64,000 bases of DNA, from contig CM048846.1 of NCBI GenBank assembly GCA_026545225.1, positions 58,904,270 to 58,968,269 on the forward strand, written 5' to 3'. The DNA is from Cornus controversa. Lineage: Eukaryota; Streptophyta; Magnoliopsida; Cornales; Cornaceae. The notes below the pieces were generated by a model. The model saw nothing but the letters and a program-made list of their open reading frames with translations. It made no database searches and was not told the DNA's origin. Below, piece after piece: positions 32,358-42,691 of the stretch (position 1 is the first letter of the stretch; the number at the start of each line of letters is the position of its first letter). Both the position numbers and the translations under genes were made by a program.

Positions 32358-33587
32358 ATGGCACCAAAGAGAGCAAGTCACCAAGATGCTTCAAGTTCAC
32401 GTAATCCTCGCCGAGCGAGGCATGATCCGACCACAGGTTCTTCACGATCTCGCCGAGATGGTATTCAAGAGAGATGGCATCCAAGGGCGTTGAACTTTGA
32501 AACAACGTTTGACATAGCCGAACTTTATGGTATGTTTCCCAAGACACGATGGGGGATTTTTGACATCCGTCGTCGTCGGTCGGCATCCATTTTTGTTCCA
32601 CTCTCATCTACCATTTACCCGAGGCTTGTCAAGGTATTTTATCAGAACTTAATGCCGAAACCTGATGAGCGGGATGTGCTTACTTCTTCCATAGATGGAA
32701 CAATAGTTCGAGTGGACATGTCATCCATTGCCATTGCCATTGCCATGGGTTGTCCTCATGAATGCCCAGCTGATTTATCTCATATCTGTACTCCTTTACC
32801 CCACGAGTTGTCGGTAGGCAATGTGATTGCACGATTGTGTGCCAACCAATTTTCTGGGCCGAAAAGGAATGCAGCTTCAAAGTCTTCAATGCCAAATCAT
32901 TTATGGTTCCTTGACGCTGTGCTACTCAAGAATGTATGTCCAATTGGACATAAAACCGAAAGACGTCAAGAGTTCCTTCGATCATTATATGCTATACATT
33001 TTGGGCATTGGCTGTCATTCCCACAGATTGTCAGGGGCCAGATGGAGAAATTCTATTCCAAAGTTGTGGCCAAGGTACCAGACAGTGCAAGTGACTGGGA
33101 GTTTCCATTCCCTACTATTATTCACCAGTTGCTTGTAGCACAGGGGTATGCAGTCCATGAGGACGAGCTTCCCTTTCCACATGATCTTCATTATGGCACG
33201 CATGACTGGAACCTGAGTCGATCTCATATGCACCAGAGAGTCATAGCGGCGCCTGGTGAGGTATCTCGGTTGGCCCAGGGAGGAGAGCATGTAGATATAC
33301 CACCACCGGTGGAAGATCCAGAGGAGATGGAGGCAGAGGAAGAGGAAGTGCATGCACAGGCTGGTGGCCATGATTATCAATATTTAGAAGGGCAGATTGC
33401 TGGGTTGACGGCCCAGTTTGGCACCCTACAGACAGAGGTCTCCACACAGTTTGGTGCAATGAGAACAGAGATGGCGGATCACTTTCGTGACACTCGCCAA
33501 GAGCAACTAGAGATGAGGAGGATGATGCGTGCACTGATGCGCCAAGCAAACTTGGATTCGGATGCTCAGTCACCACCACATCCTTGA
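32358..33587 (+). CDS. Accessory ORF of Athila-like copy 1 (plant transposon-protein, PF20167-like)
   Basis: 409 codons, intact. Basic N-terminus (MAPKRASHQDASSSRNPRRAR), then a globular domain of about 250 residues starting RWHPRALNFETTFD and containing IYPRLVKVFYQNLMPKPDE, GTIVRVDMSSIAIAIAMGCP, LWFLDAVLLKNVCPIGHKTE and FGHWLSFPQIVRGQMEKFY. This matches my recollection of the 'putative plant transposon protein' domain found in many plant retroelements. The C-terminus is acidic (about 325-345), then a predicted coiled coil with TAQFGTLQTEVSTQFGAMRTEM and EMRRMMRALMRQ. No transmembrane segment or signal peptide, so an envelope-like role is not supported. Function unknown. It stayed open while the upstream frame gained nine stops. 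Confidence 0.8.
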   Translation: MAPKRASHQDASSSRNPRRARHDPTTGSSRSRRDGIQERWHPRALNFETTFDIAELYGMFPKTRWGIFDIRRRRSASIFVPLSSTIYPRLVKVFYQNLMPKPDERDVLTSSIDGTIVRVDMSSIAIAIAMGCPHECPADLSHICTPLPHELSVGNVIARLCANQFSGPKRNAASKSSMPNHLWFLDAVLLKNVCPIGHKTERRQEFLRSLYAIHFGHWLSFPQIVRGQMEKFYSKVVAKVPDSASDWEFPFPTIIHQLLVAQGYAVHEDELPFPHDLHYGTHDWNLSRSHMHQRVIAAPGEVSRLAQGGEHVDIPPPVEDPEEMEAEEEEVHAQAGGHDYQYLEGQIAGLTAQFGTLQTEVSTQFGAMRTEMADHFRDTRQEQLEMRRMMRALMRQANLDSDAQSPPHP

Positions 33588-35234
33588 CAGGAAGGTAACC
33601 ATCTTTTGTATTTTATTTTATTTTTAGCTTTTATTCTTCTATTTATTTTTCTTTTTGTAGTTAGATTTTTATTATTATTAAAAAAAAATGAAAAAATATG
33701 AAAAATGAAAAAATATTTTATTTTTTTTTTAGGATTTTTCTGTTTCATATTTATTTTCACACATACTATTTTCACTTGATCTTTGGAGTATCGTGGTTTG
33801 TTTTGACAAGTTGAAACATCCAAGTTTGGGGGTGTGCTTGCATTGCCTTCGTGCTCGTGATGTACTCTATTATCTTTCCACTACTCTGAATTTTTGGTAA
33901 CATCGTTCTTACTCTTCTCTATGCTTTAATTGGGTGTACATTGAGGACAATGTACAGTTTAAGTTTGGGGGTGAGGCGATGCCTATTTATGTGCTTTATT
34001 GCATATGGGGGAAATTTGTGTGAAATTCTTTTTGTATTAGGATTTTATTTTATTTTATTTTCTTAGTTTGTTTATTTTATTTTATTTTGTTTTGTTTTTA
34101 GATAGAATGTTTTGACATGATTCAAAGGATTAATACCTTATGTAGGTGCATAACTTGCAATTTTTGAGTATGTTTAAAATTTTGAAAACTGTGATTTAAA
34201 TTAAGTGGTTTTAATCATGGTTTGCAATAACATGTTTTGGGATCATTAATTCTAGTTTCCTTACATGCACAAACACACTAGCATAATTTTGTGAGGTATA
34301 AACATATGTTTTGAGTTATTGAGTTACATATGCTTGATATTAATTAGTATCTCTTGAGAATGAGTACCGATGATGTGTTTTACTTGACTTCAATGAAAGA
34401 AGAAAAAGAAAAAAAAAAGTGATGAATAAGCAAATCAATTTGATCCTTTTCATGAGTAACCGGGCCTCTATGCCTCAGGAAGCACGGAGTGTTCGCGTCA
34501 AAAGTGAAAGGGTGAGAAAAGATTAGCATTGGTTGTCTTGATTTGTAGCCTGACTGATTCGAGTAATTAGGTCTTCGGGGTATCTTAAAGCCTAGTGCCC
34601 TAAAACCATCTGGCTTGGGAGTCACTGACTGAAAGCTTGCTACATGGATCTTTTAGAAAGCTTAATAGATCAAGACATTGCACAACCAATAAAGTAATGA
34701 AAAAAAGAATGAAGAAAAAAAAATGGAAAAGTCATGTATTCATGTTTGGAAGTATGATTTCAATAAGGGGAGCTAGTGAATTGAAAGGGTATGTGCCTTA
34801 ATATATTCAGAGCTGAGTTATGCTACATGGGATGACTGCTAGTTCACTTTACACGAGGAAATTAGAGTTGATTATTTTGAGATATGTTGATGTGAATTAT
34901 GCATGGGGACCATTGATTTGAATTATAGAATTTGAAAGTTTGAAATTATTCTTGAATGCAAGTTTGTAACTATATATTGTAATCTTCTTCTTGAATTAAT
35001 GTTGAAACAGAATTTTGAATGTTTGTGGGTAACATTTCTGGAAACCCTCACGAGACTATACTCGTCCACTAGGGGGAACCTAGGGGTTTAAAGGCTTGTT
35101 GCATATGCTAAATGCAATCGTTTCTCCCACGAAAGTGGAGTTAGGTAGTTTAGTTAGTCTTTAGTAGTTTTGTTTTGTTTTAGTTTTGTTTTATTCTATT
35201 GCTAAGGGACTAGCAATATGTAAGTTTGGGGGTG
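33588..35234 (+). other. Non-coding 3' tail of Athila-like copy 1
   Basis: 1.65 kb without a sense gene. It has a perfect hairpin TGTACATTG-AGGA-CAATGTACA (33935-33956), AAGTTTGGGGG-type polypurine motifs at 33821-33834 and 33961-33973, T-rich blocks, and a block at 34445-34525 (ACCGGGCCTC...GTTCGCGTCAAAAG) identical by eye in copy 2. The final polypurine tract AAGTTTGGGGGTG abuts the LTR at 35222-35234. The antisense ORF at 34380-34625 overlaps the conserved block but has no recognisable domain. Confidence 0.75.
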
Positions 35235-36760
35235 TGATAGGCGTTGAATGTTACGCATTCTAGCCTCTTAACTTATGTATTTTATTCTCTTAGTGATAGA
35301 TTATTGTGTGATTTTATTTTGTTTTAGTGTTTTCTGTATTTTCAGGGCCTTAATGATTATTTCAATTAAAACCGTACTTTTGGGTTTTTAAAGAACACAT
35401 CCAAGATGGTGAGATGAAGTCTACATCAAGGAGATTCACTCAACCATTTATTTTAACTCAAATCAGCCCAAGAAAGAGGTCCAAGAGAATTACAGCTGCT
35501 TAAGAAGGTTTCGGGCCTGAAGCCCAAATCTGCGCATAATACAGTCTTAATTCCGTTTTGGAAAACGGACTAGAAGTCTTATTTCCGAGCCTCAAATCGA
35601 CATAATTCTCGCTTAAGGTTGAACAAAATTTGATTCTGCACACTTTTGTATTTCACGAAAATTCCGTAAAATGGACTTCTAGTGGGTCAAAAGTCGGGCC
35701 GAAGTCAGCAGGAAAAACCCAACTGATTAGTGCTGCGGGAAACCCTAATTTATTCCTAATTGGATTAGGACTTTGGTGCATTCTCTTGGGGAATAAAGGG
35801 AAGACTTGGAGGCTGAATTGGGAGAGCTTACACAGAGATTTGGAGAGTGGACAGAGAGAACAGAGCTTGGAGAAGGCTGAGAAGAGAACAGAAACATATT
35901 GCAGAGCCATTGGAGAACGAAGTCATACGCGTAATTCAGAAAGATGATGTCTTCTTCCTCAACAGTTGAAGCTTCTTCTTTTACCATGAGCGGCTAGTTC
36001 ATCCACTAGGGTTTTGATGTAGCCCTAACAAAGCATCAATGGTTTGATTGTTTTAATTATTGGGGACCTTTATATACATGCATAGATTGTGTAATTGTGA
36101 GGATTCTTATTAAGGAATTGAGCAATAAAAGTCTTGTAAATTCAATCTCAATGATTTCTTATCTTGTCTTAGATATTTAGTTGTTGTTATTGAACTCAAT
36201 CTCTCTTGTTTTCTGTGATCATGAGAAAGATTATTACACAATGGTAATCACTGAATATATTGTTATGAGCTTTGATGGATTATGCCTAGAGAAGATGAAC
36301 CATACTGCACCCTAGATTAGAGTAGTTAGGCAGATGGCCCATGCCAATCGAAGATAGTCCATGGCTTAGCCTTAATCATATGTTATCTTCTTGACGGATG
36401 AAGGTGAGCTTGTAGCCACCGACACCACTTATGCATGATGTAATTCCCCTATAGTTGATTCAATTGACCATTGATTGTGGAGTTAGTGGTGAAGTCAAAC
36501 ACCCTAGGTTTCTCTCCTATTATCTTCATTATCTGTTTACCTTTGATTTATTTTATTTTATCTTTTTAATTAGTTTAAAAATTAGAATTCTTTTCTTCTA
36601 AATTTAATTAGAATTAATTCTGTGTTCCAACTCATCAGACCATAATCCCTGAGGTACGATACCCCTTTCGATAGCCCTATTCTGCAAGGAATTCGTTCTA
36701 TTGCGAAGTGTGGAAAATTTTAATTGATATACTTTTTGAGTCACACTCACACACGAATCA
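35235..36760 (+). repeat. 3' LTR of Athila-like copy 1
   Basis: 1526 bp, TGATAGGCG...ACGAATCA, near-identical to 25533-27057, followed by CATTC. Confidence 0.93.
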
Positions 36761-37068
36761 CATTCCTCAAGAGTTGCAAACTTACCACACACAAAAACTA
36801 CTCAAATCCTTGTGTGATTTGAACTTGAAATTGAAACCCACACCACTGGATAAAGGATTCAAAATACTCAATTTAAAAAAAAACCACACTCAATTCTAAT
36901 CTAAAACAAAAAATTTATGCCCAATTGAAGTTTGGACACAATCAAAAATTTCGTACATACAAAATTTGGATTTCGCATATGTGAAATTGCCTTTTGAAGA
37001 GATCCTAAGACCTAAAATATTTCACAGCCAATTTGTATAATTGAATGAGGTTTCGATCATACAAAATG
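36761..37068 (-). repeat. Continuation of the interrupted LTR (middle piece)
   Basis: Begins with the second CATTC copy and reads as the AT-rich interior of the LTR that started at 25362. It stops at the TGTGAG terminus of TR-GAG B. No gene. Confidence 0.5.
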
Positions 37069-38376
37069 TGTGAGTTGCGCGGTGCGGAAGCGGCTGCGAA
37101 AGTTAGATTTGAGACCTAGAGGGGGCTGATTAGGTTTAGTCACTTTTTGCTTAACTTTTCAGATTATCCAATTTAAAGTCAAATTAATAATTTAAGCAAT
37201 CCCACAAAGCAAGTAAATAAATAAAGTGCAGTAAACTAAGAATGCACCAGATATACGTGGAAAACCCAGATCGGAAAAAAATCACGGGTGAGGCTTTATA
37301 GCCCCGGAGAAGCAAATCCACTATCGTCGAAGCAAAGTACAATAGACTCTATCCCAGACTCACACCCATTCCAGTCTAACAAGAACTCTAATGCGGAACA
37401 CCTCAGGCTTACAATAGCAACTACCTCGTCCAACTGTTGTAGATTCCTGCCTAATGTCAAAATCCTCTTAGAAGGGTAACTGGAAGAACACGAACACTTA
37501 GCAAGTATTCTATCCCCTTCATAGCACGATCTTCTTCTCCTTCCTCACTAACAAAACAGTTGTCGAAGAAACCAATCTAGTAACTTGATCATGAAGAAAT
37601 CTTTAATGCAGTTTTCAAACAGTTGATCAAGAAAATTGAGAACACCCTAAATCACTCAGTGAATATGTGTGTGCTCTTAACAAAGAATTTGACAAAAAAA
37701 TTCTTTGCTAGAAAAATATCTCAATGCTCTCTCTCTCTCTCTAGAATATGAATTTCTATTCTGTAGAAGGCATAATTGAGAGAGAAATCGTATGAGGTTT
37801 TTAAGGAGATTAAGAACCCTAGTTCTCCTTAAAAAATAAGTTAAAATCCAATAGGAAACACCCCACATTTTTTGAAAATTCTGGGTCAATTACGAGTCAA
37901 AATAGGACAAAACCGGCCAAATTTCATAGACCAGGTAAGTTGGACCAGCCCAGGCTTCACTTGGACTAGTCCATACCCTATAGCAAACTCAATAGGAGTT
38001 ACTGAGGCCTTTTGGACCAGTCCAACCTTCACTTGGACTAGTTCAACCTTGAAATTTTCATAAATTTGGTTAAAAGGCCCCCTTTCCAAGGTCGGAACCT
38101 CCCGGTTCAAAATATACGTGTTCTCACCACTTTACCTGGACTACGTGACTCTCGTAAGTGATCAATGATGTCCTCATGTATTCAGAACCAACTTGAAACT
38201 TCAATCGATCCAATACTTGTTCAGACTATTGATGGCTTCTGCCGAAGATTCAAGTTTTATTCTTTGACGAACCCTTGAATGGTTGGTGTAATGATAAGAA
38301 TATAACTCAAAAAATACAACTCAATTATGTTTACTTTTGACACCGAAAATTGTCAATTACAAAAATATATGTCACA
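37069..38376 (-). repeat. 3' LTR of TR-GAG B
   Basis: 1308 bp. Shares the TGTGAGTTGCGCGGTGCGGA start, the GAGACCTAGAGGGGGCTGATTAGG motif and layout with TR-GAG A. It contains palindrome GGACTAGTCC (37963-37972) paired with GGACCAG/GGACTAG half-sites at 37931-38050. Confidence 0.88.
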
Positions 38377-39001
38377 ATCTCCCCCTTTGGCAATTTCGTG
38401 ACAAAATCAACCTAGACACTTATAACCTAACTACAGGAAAAATCATATTACAATATGTCCCCAATACAAAGAAATATAGTTTGAAGAACTTAGAGCATCA
38501 TGAGCAAGATTTCAACCTTCATGTGTAATGTCTACCAAACCTGTAAAATTTGCACATCATACAAACAACACTATCTGTGAAAGCTTAATTAAGAACAATA
38601 TAATGATATAAAATCATCTCCAAACTCCCCTTAATCATATACCATATCACAAAAAAAAATGTCTCCCCCTTATAGTATTAAGTCTCCCCCTTTGTCAAAG
38701 CACTTATATAATTCTCCCCTTTTTTGGAACAAATTAACAAAGTAAGACATATGAGAACAAGAGAGAACAAATCAACACATGATTAAGTGAGATATAAGTA
38801 TAACCTCCAATCACATATATCAGCTAAAGTACCAAAATGATTAAAGGTTACACATAGACAAGGCATAGACAGTATAAAACATAACAAGTCTAAGCGAATC
38901 AAAATATAGAATATATCAAGTTCAAGTACCTAGTCTAGACAAAAAATAGACTAACTACTCAAACTCTAGCAAAACATAAGCTAGGTCTAAACCACCAATA
39001 C
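38377..39001 (-). other. Polypurine tracts and 3' spacer of TR-GAG B
   Basis: Minus-strand AAAGGGGGAGA runs at 38377-38389, 38661-38671, 38681-38693 and 38712-38724, the same reiteration as in TR-GAG A. The remainder is non-coding and AT-rich. Confidence 0.7.
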
Positions 39002-40096
39002 CTAATCCTCATTACCATCATCATCATCATAAGTTCCAGAAGTTCCAGGAAGGGCTCTCCTAATCAATGCTTCAAGCTTTGAAAATTTCCTCTTCAAGTA
39101 CTTCTCCAACCTATTCATGGATTGATTGTACTGTCCAGCAGTCAAAGCACGATTAGATACTGGAACATAAAGTTCGACAATAGGAGCATTATCATCACTC
39201 TCATCCTCAATCTCCTTTTCAACATGATGTCTTGCAGCCTCCTTTTGAGCTCTTTCCTTCATCTTGTTAGTGATTGAAGACTTAACATTCGAAGCCATGA
39301 ATTTTCCTTTTGGCTTCATCACTAAAGCATTTAAAGGAATGCAGACATTTTTTGCCTTGAGAATTTTCATTATGATCAAAGGAAAAGGCAAAGCATTTAT
39401 AGCTCTCCAATTATTTGTCCCTTGAATCATAGTCCTCAAAATAGTTGCCGGCATAATAATTCTATCACCATTTACAATGTGATATAAGATCTCACCTCGA
39501 TGCCATGACAAATCACCTTTATGATCATAAGGGTCAAGAGTATAGGAGACAATCAAATTCAATGAAGAGACATTGTTAGTGAGGTAGGCAATTGGAACTT
39601 TATTTGCAAGCAATAAAGCATTCGATTCACACAATAACCTAGTGATTCCTTCTTTGCTTGGTCGATTTTCTTCAGTACCTAGATAAGGAAATATTAAACT
39701 ATTTTGTGCCTCTAGAACTCCAATAACCTCATAAATTAATTGGGTTGTCACCTTGATTTTAGTCCTAAAATATTTTACCGTCATCCATAGCTTATTGTCA
39801 TTATATGAAAGCACATTGCTATAGAAATAGCGAACCATGTCAGGAATGCAATCCTTGCCTAGTTTAGCTAGTGAACCCCAACCATTGTCTCTGAAGTATT
39901 GCTCAGACTCCAAATGATATCCTTGTCATATGCTCTCCAAATCAAAACTCCATTCACACCTCATTGGTCTACAACCAACTACATTCTTATAATGCTCAAA
40001 GATTCCTTCATCATCAAAATGATCCTCCGTGAAGATTATGTTGCTTTTCGGTGTTAGAGAAATATTAATTCTTTGTCGCCTAGAACCACCGGCCAT
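39002..40096 (-). pseudogene. Accessory ORF of TR-GAG B (plant transposon-protein, PF20167-like), one stop
   Basis: About 365 codons from MAGGSRRQR (40096) to 39002, with a single in-frame TGA at about 39926. N-terminal half: FTEDHFDDEGIFEHYKNV, then FRDNGWGSLAKLGKDCIPDM, VRYFYSNVLSYNDNKLWMTV, KIKVTTQLIYEVIGV. C-terminal half: SYTLDPYDHKGDLSWHRGEI, LYHIVNGDRIIMPATILRTM and PFPLIIMKILKAKNVCIPLN, then a Lys/Glu-rich tail and an Asp-rich end. The 'GW...VRxFYxN...LIYEVIG' order is that of the plant transposon-protein domain, also seen in the Athila-like accessory ORF. The stop could be recent. Function unknown. Confidence 0.72.
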
Positions 40097-40334
40097 TGCT
40101 ACAATGAGAGGAATGCAAAATAGGAATGTAGGAGCTATTGGAGAATTTTCACAAACACTTAGTGTGCAAGCTTTGAACATACAAGCTTCCATGTCACTTG
40201 GTTAGTTCAATCTCCCAAAATTAACATAAATCCTACAAAGATCAATCCCTTCCACCAATTCAACCCAAAAACAATCACAAATATCAATCACAATGATTCA
40301 ATAATTCAAGCACAAGATGTAGTGATAATTGAGG

Positions 40335-40431
40335 CAAAGTGAGAGAAATAGAGAGAGGTCACACAAGAAGAAAGCTAGCACAAGTAATCGGCATTTAACC
40401 TTGTTGGCCGAGCCTAGCTGGACCGGTCCAG
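40335..40431 (-). promoter_or_regulatory. Possible internal promoter of the TR-GAG B accessory ORF
   Basis: The perfect 14-bp palindrome CTGGACCGGTCCAG (40418-40431) lies upstream on the minus strand, followed by a weak TATA-like GGTTAAATGC (40391-40400) and a CT-rich leader (40335-40385) before the ORF. The same palindrome family is in the LTR. Same order as 10740-11030 in TR-GAG A. Inference only. Confidence 0.35.
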
Positions 40432-41526
40432 CCTTCACCTTTGACCAATCCAACTGGCTAACTTAGCCAATTAACCAAGTTTGACTATTTTTACAATTTT
40501 TAAAAAAAATGCCTAAAAAATTCCTAAAAATCTAGAAAAATAGAAAAATATTTTTAGGATTTTATTTATGTGAAAATAAAAAAATATAACAATCATATAA
40601 TCATTAAAACAAAATTTTCACATATAATAATAATGAGTTCTAAAATTTCTGGAAAAAATCAAGAAAATTCACAAATGCACAATTTTAAAACCCATAAATT
40701 TACCAACAAAATTCATCATTAAATTCATGATCATGGCATAATTTCCAATACACAAATATTTATCAAATTTTAAAATTTTATCTAACAAACTGATGTGTGT
40801 GTGCGCAATCCAACTTCCTTGATTCATCTTCTAAAACACATTAGATGTTAAGCAAATAAAATCACGCATGATCAAATATTTTTTTATTGAATTTTATTTA
40901 TTTTTTATTTTTCTAAGATGGTGACTTTTACGCTTATGGGCAGATAGCTATTTTCTCAAAACAACTTCTTTAAAAGATATCTCATTAGAGATTTATGTCA
41001 TAGTGGTAGCTTCGAACACATCCCGAATGTAGTCTTAAATTTTCAGCAATTCATCATTTTTTTTCTTTTCTTTTCATGCTGAATAAAATTAGAATATTTT
41101 CTTTTCATTCATTTTTTTCATTGATCATTTAAGCCCTCAATGCTACTCATACAATATACTCTAGTCAACTTTATATTAGTTTTCAATCAATTCTCTTAGA
41201 GTTGGACTAGTGCACAAAATGTATGGACTCAAAAGGTTCACCTCTAAAAAGAAATAAATATAGCACATTAATCATCAATGTTTAGATCATAAGCTAAAGT
41301 ACTTCATTAATTGATAAACTAAGTGTCTCAATCATGCATTCACAAATCAAAGTGAACTTAAATAGAAATATAGACAATTCACATTATTTCATAGAAAAAT
41401 ATATTTTCACATTCACATGATTATCATAAAAATAAACAAAACGTAACCTAATCTAAAATATATGGTATAATGGAAAATAGATAATGAACATAAGCCCAAT
41501 CTATGACTATAAAAGTCTTAATGACC
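40432..41526. other. AT-rich spacer between gag and accessory ORF, TR-GAG B
   Basis: No gene. Matches 11041-12178 of TR-GAG A at several places, e.g. GAACACATCCCGAATGTAG at 41015-41033 and the CAATGCTACTCATACAATATA region at about 41138. Confidence 0.65.
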
Positions 41527-42691
41527 TCAATTAAGGGGTTTTGCACCAAATGATCTATTAGGAATAAATCTCATAGTATCAACAGGCACAAACTTCTCCA
41601 AATCTTCCTTTTTCATCCAAATTATTTTAACATGCAATTTATTAGGAAAATAATATAGAGAAACATAAATATTCTTCTTTTTATTTAAATTTTTTTTAGC
41701 TTGAGAAATTTTGGGTTTCTTCCAATCGTATGACTTTCTAGCATTAACCCTATTCTTAGCAAAAGAATTATGTACATGAACATCAAAATGAGAATGTTTT
41801 CTTTTTTTATAACAATAGTGTTGACTATGTCCATTCTTACCACAAAAAGTACAATGAAGCACATTGGACATAACATTAGCATGTAAAGACTCAACTTGAA
41901 GCTTAGGTTTGGATGTAGACAAGCTCAAGTTCTTGGGTTTAACAAACACTATTTTACCCTTAGATGATGACCCAACAAAACCTAGTCTAGTCTTATCTCC
42001 TACAAGCTTACCAACACTAATTATGCTATCAAGCTTAATCTACCCAGAAGTAAATGCTATCAACTTCTCTTGTTTTTTTTCAATTCAAGCTCATGAAAAT
42101 TAATTCTAGTAACAAGAGAATCTCTAGCAGAAATAGCTTGACTTACCTCACTTTCGAGAAACTTGACTTTACTCTGAAGATTTTGAATGTCAGCTTTATT
42201 TTCTTCAATCAGCTTCAGTTGCTCTTCATTCTCTTTCTTCAAAGTTTCTTTTTTAGTTTCCACTTTCTTCAACTTCTCAAATTTCTTATTATAAGCTTCT
42301 AGAAAATTTTCAAAGAGTTTTTGTAGCTTGCTCTCACATGGTTCTTCATCTGATTGCTCAACTTCTGAATCATCCGACCCTACTTGACTGAGAGTAGTGT
42401 ACACCTCTGTTTCACCTACATCAGAAGAAAAATCATTAGAGGCATCATGATCAATATGAGCAACAAAAATAAAAGCATCATTCTCAATAGAAGAATCACT
42501 ATCAGAACTAGAAGACTCAAACTTAGAAATAATAGCTTTCATGACTTTCTTTTTATCTTTTGAAATTTTCTTTGCACTAAAGCTATTCTTCTTAGGACTT
42601 GAACATTGAGTAGATATGTGACCTTTACCACCACATGTCCAATAAGTGATTTCAGAATCCCTAGAGTCCTCAACTTTTTTTCCTTCTTATC
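41527..42691 (-). pseudogene. Gag of TR-GAG B, C-terminal part
   Basis: Homologous to 12179-13340 of TR-GAG A. 41527-41949 holds the second CCHC knuckle CTFCGKNGHSQHYC and the basic tail ending RSFGAKPLN. 42060-42542 holds the acidic and coiled-coil region (TTLSQVGSDDSEVEQSDEEP; LQSKVKFLESEVSQAISARD). A stop/frameshift lies between them. The first knuckle is at about 42590-42640 in a shifted frame and has lost a Cys. The frame is cut at 42691 by the foreign LTR. Confidence 0.85.

Larger units (their letters stand above)
25533..36760 (+). mobile_element. Athila-like Ty3/gypsy element, copy 1, complete but integrase-less
   Basis: Two near-identical LTRs (25533-27057 and 35235-36760), an Athila-type primer-binding site, and a perfect 5-bp direct repeat CATTC (25528-25532 and 36761-36765) define an 11.2-kb insertion. 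Order on the plus strand: gag, protease, reverse transcriptase, RNase H in one frame (27203-31468, nine internal stops), a palindrome-rich spacer, an intact accessory ORF (32358-33587), a 1.6-kb non-coding tail, polypurine tract, LTR. No integrase sequence is present. About twenty differences separate the LTRs by eye, many of them C/T or G/A. Confidence 0.93.

Noticed and set aside
32358-33587. Accessory ORF as an envelope-like protein, as described for some Athila elements
   Set aside because: No signal peptide, transmembrane helix or glycoprotein-like Cys pattern can be seen; the globular domain fits the plant transposon-protein type better.
34380-34625. Antisense ORF conserved in both Athila-like copies (also 61623-61916)
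   Set aside because: Its reading extends into variable poly-A/T DNA and differs in length between copies; nucleotide conservation on its own explains it.
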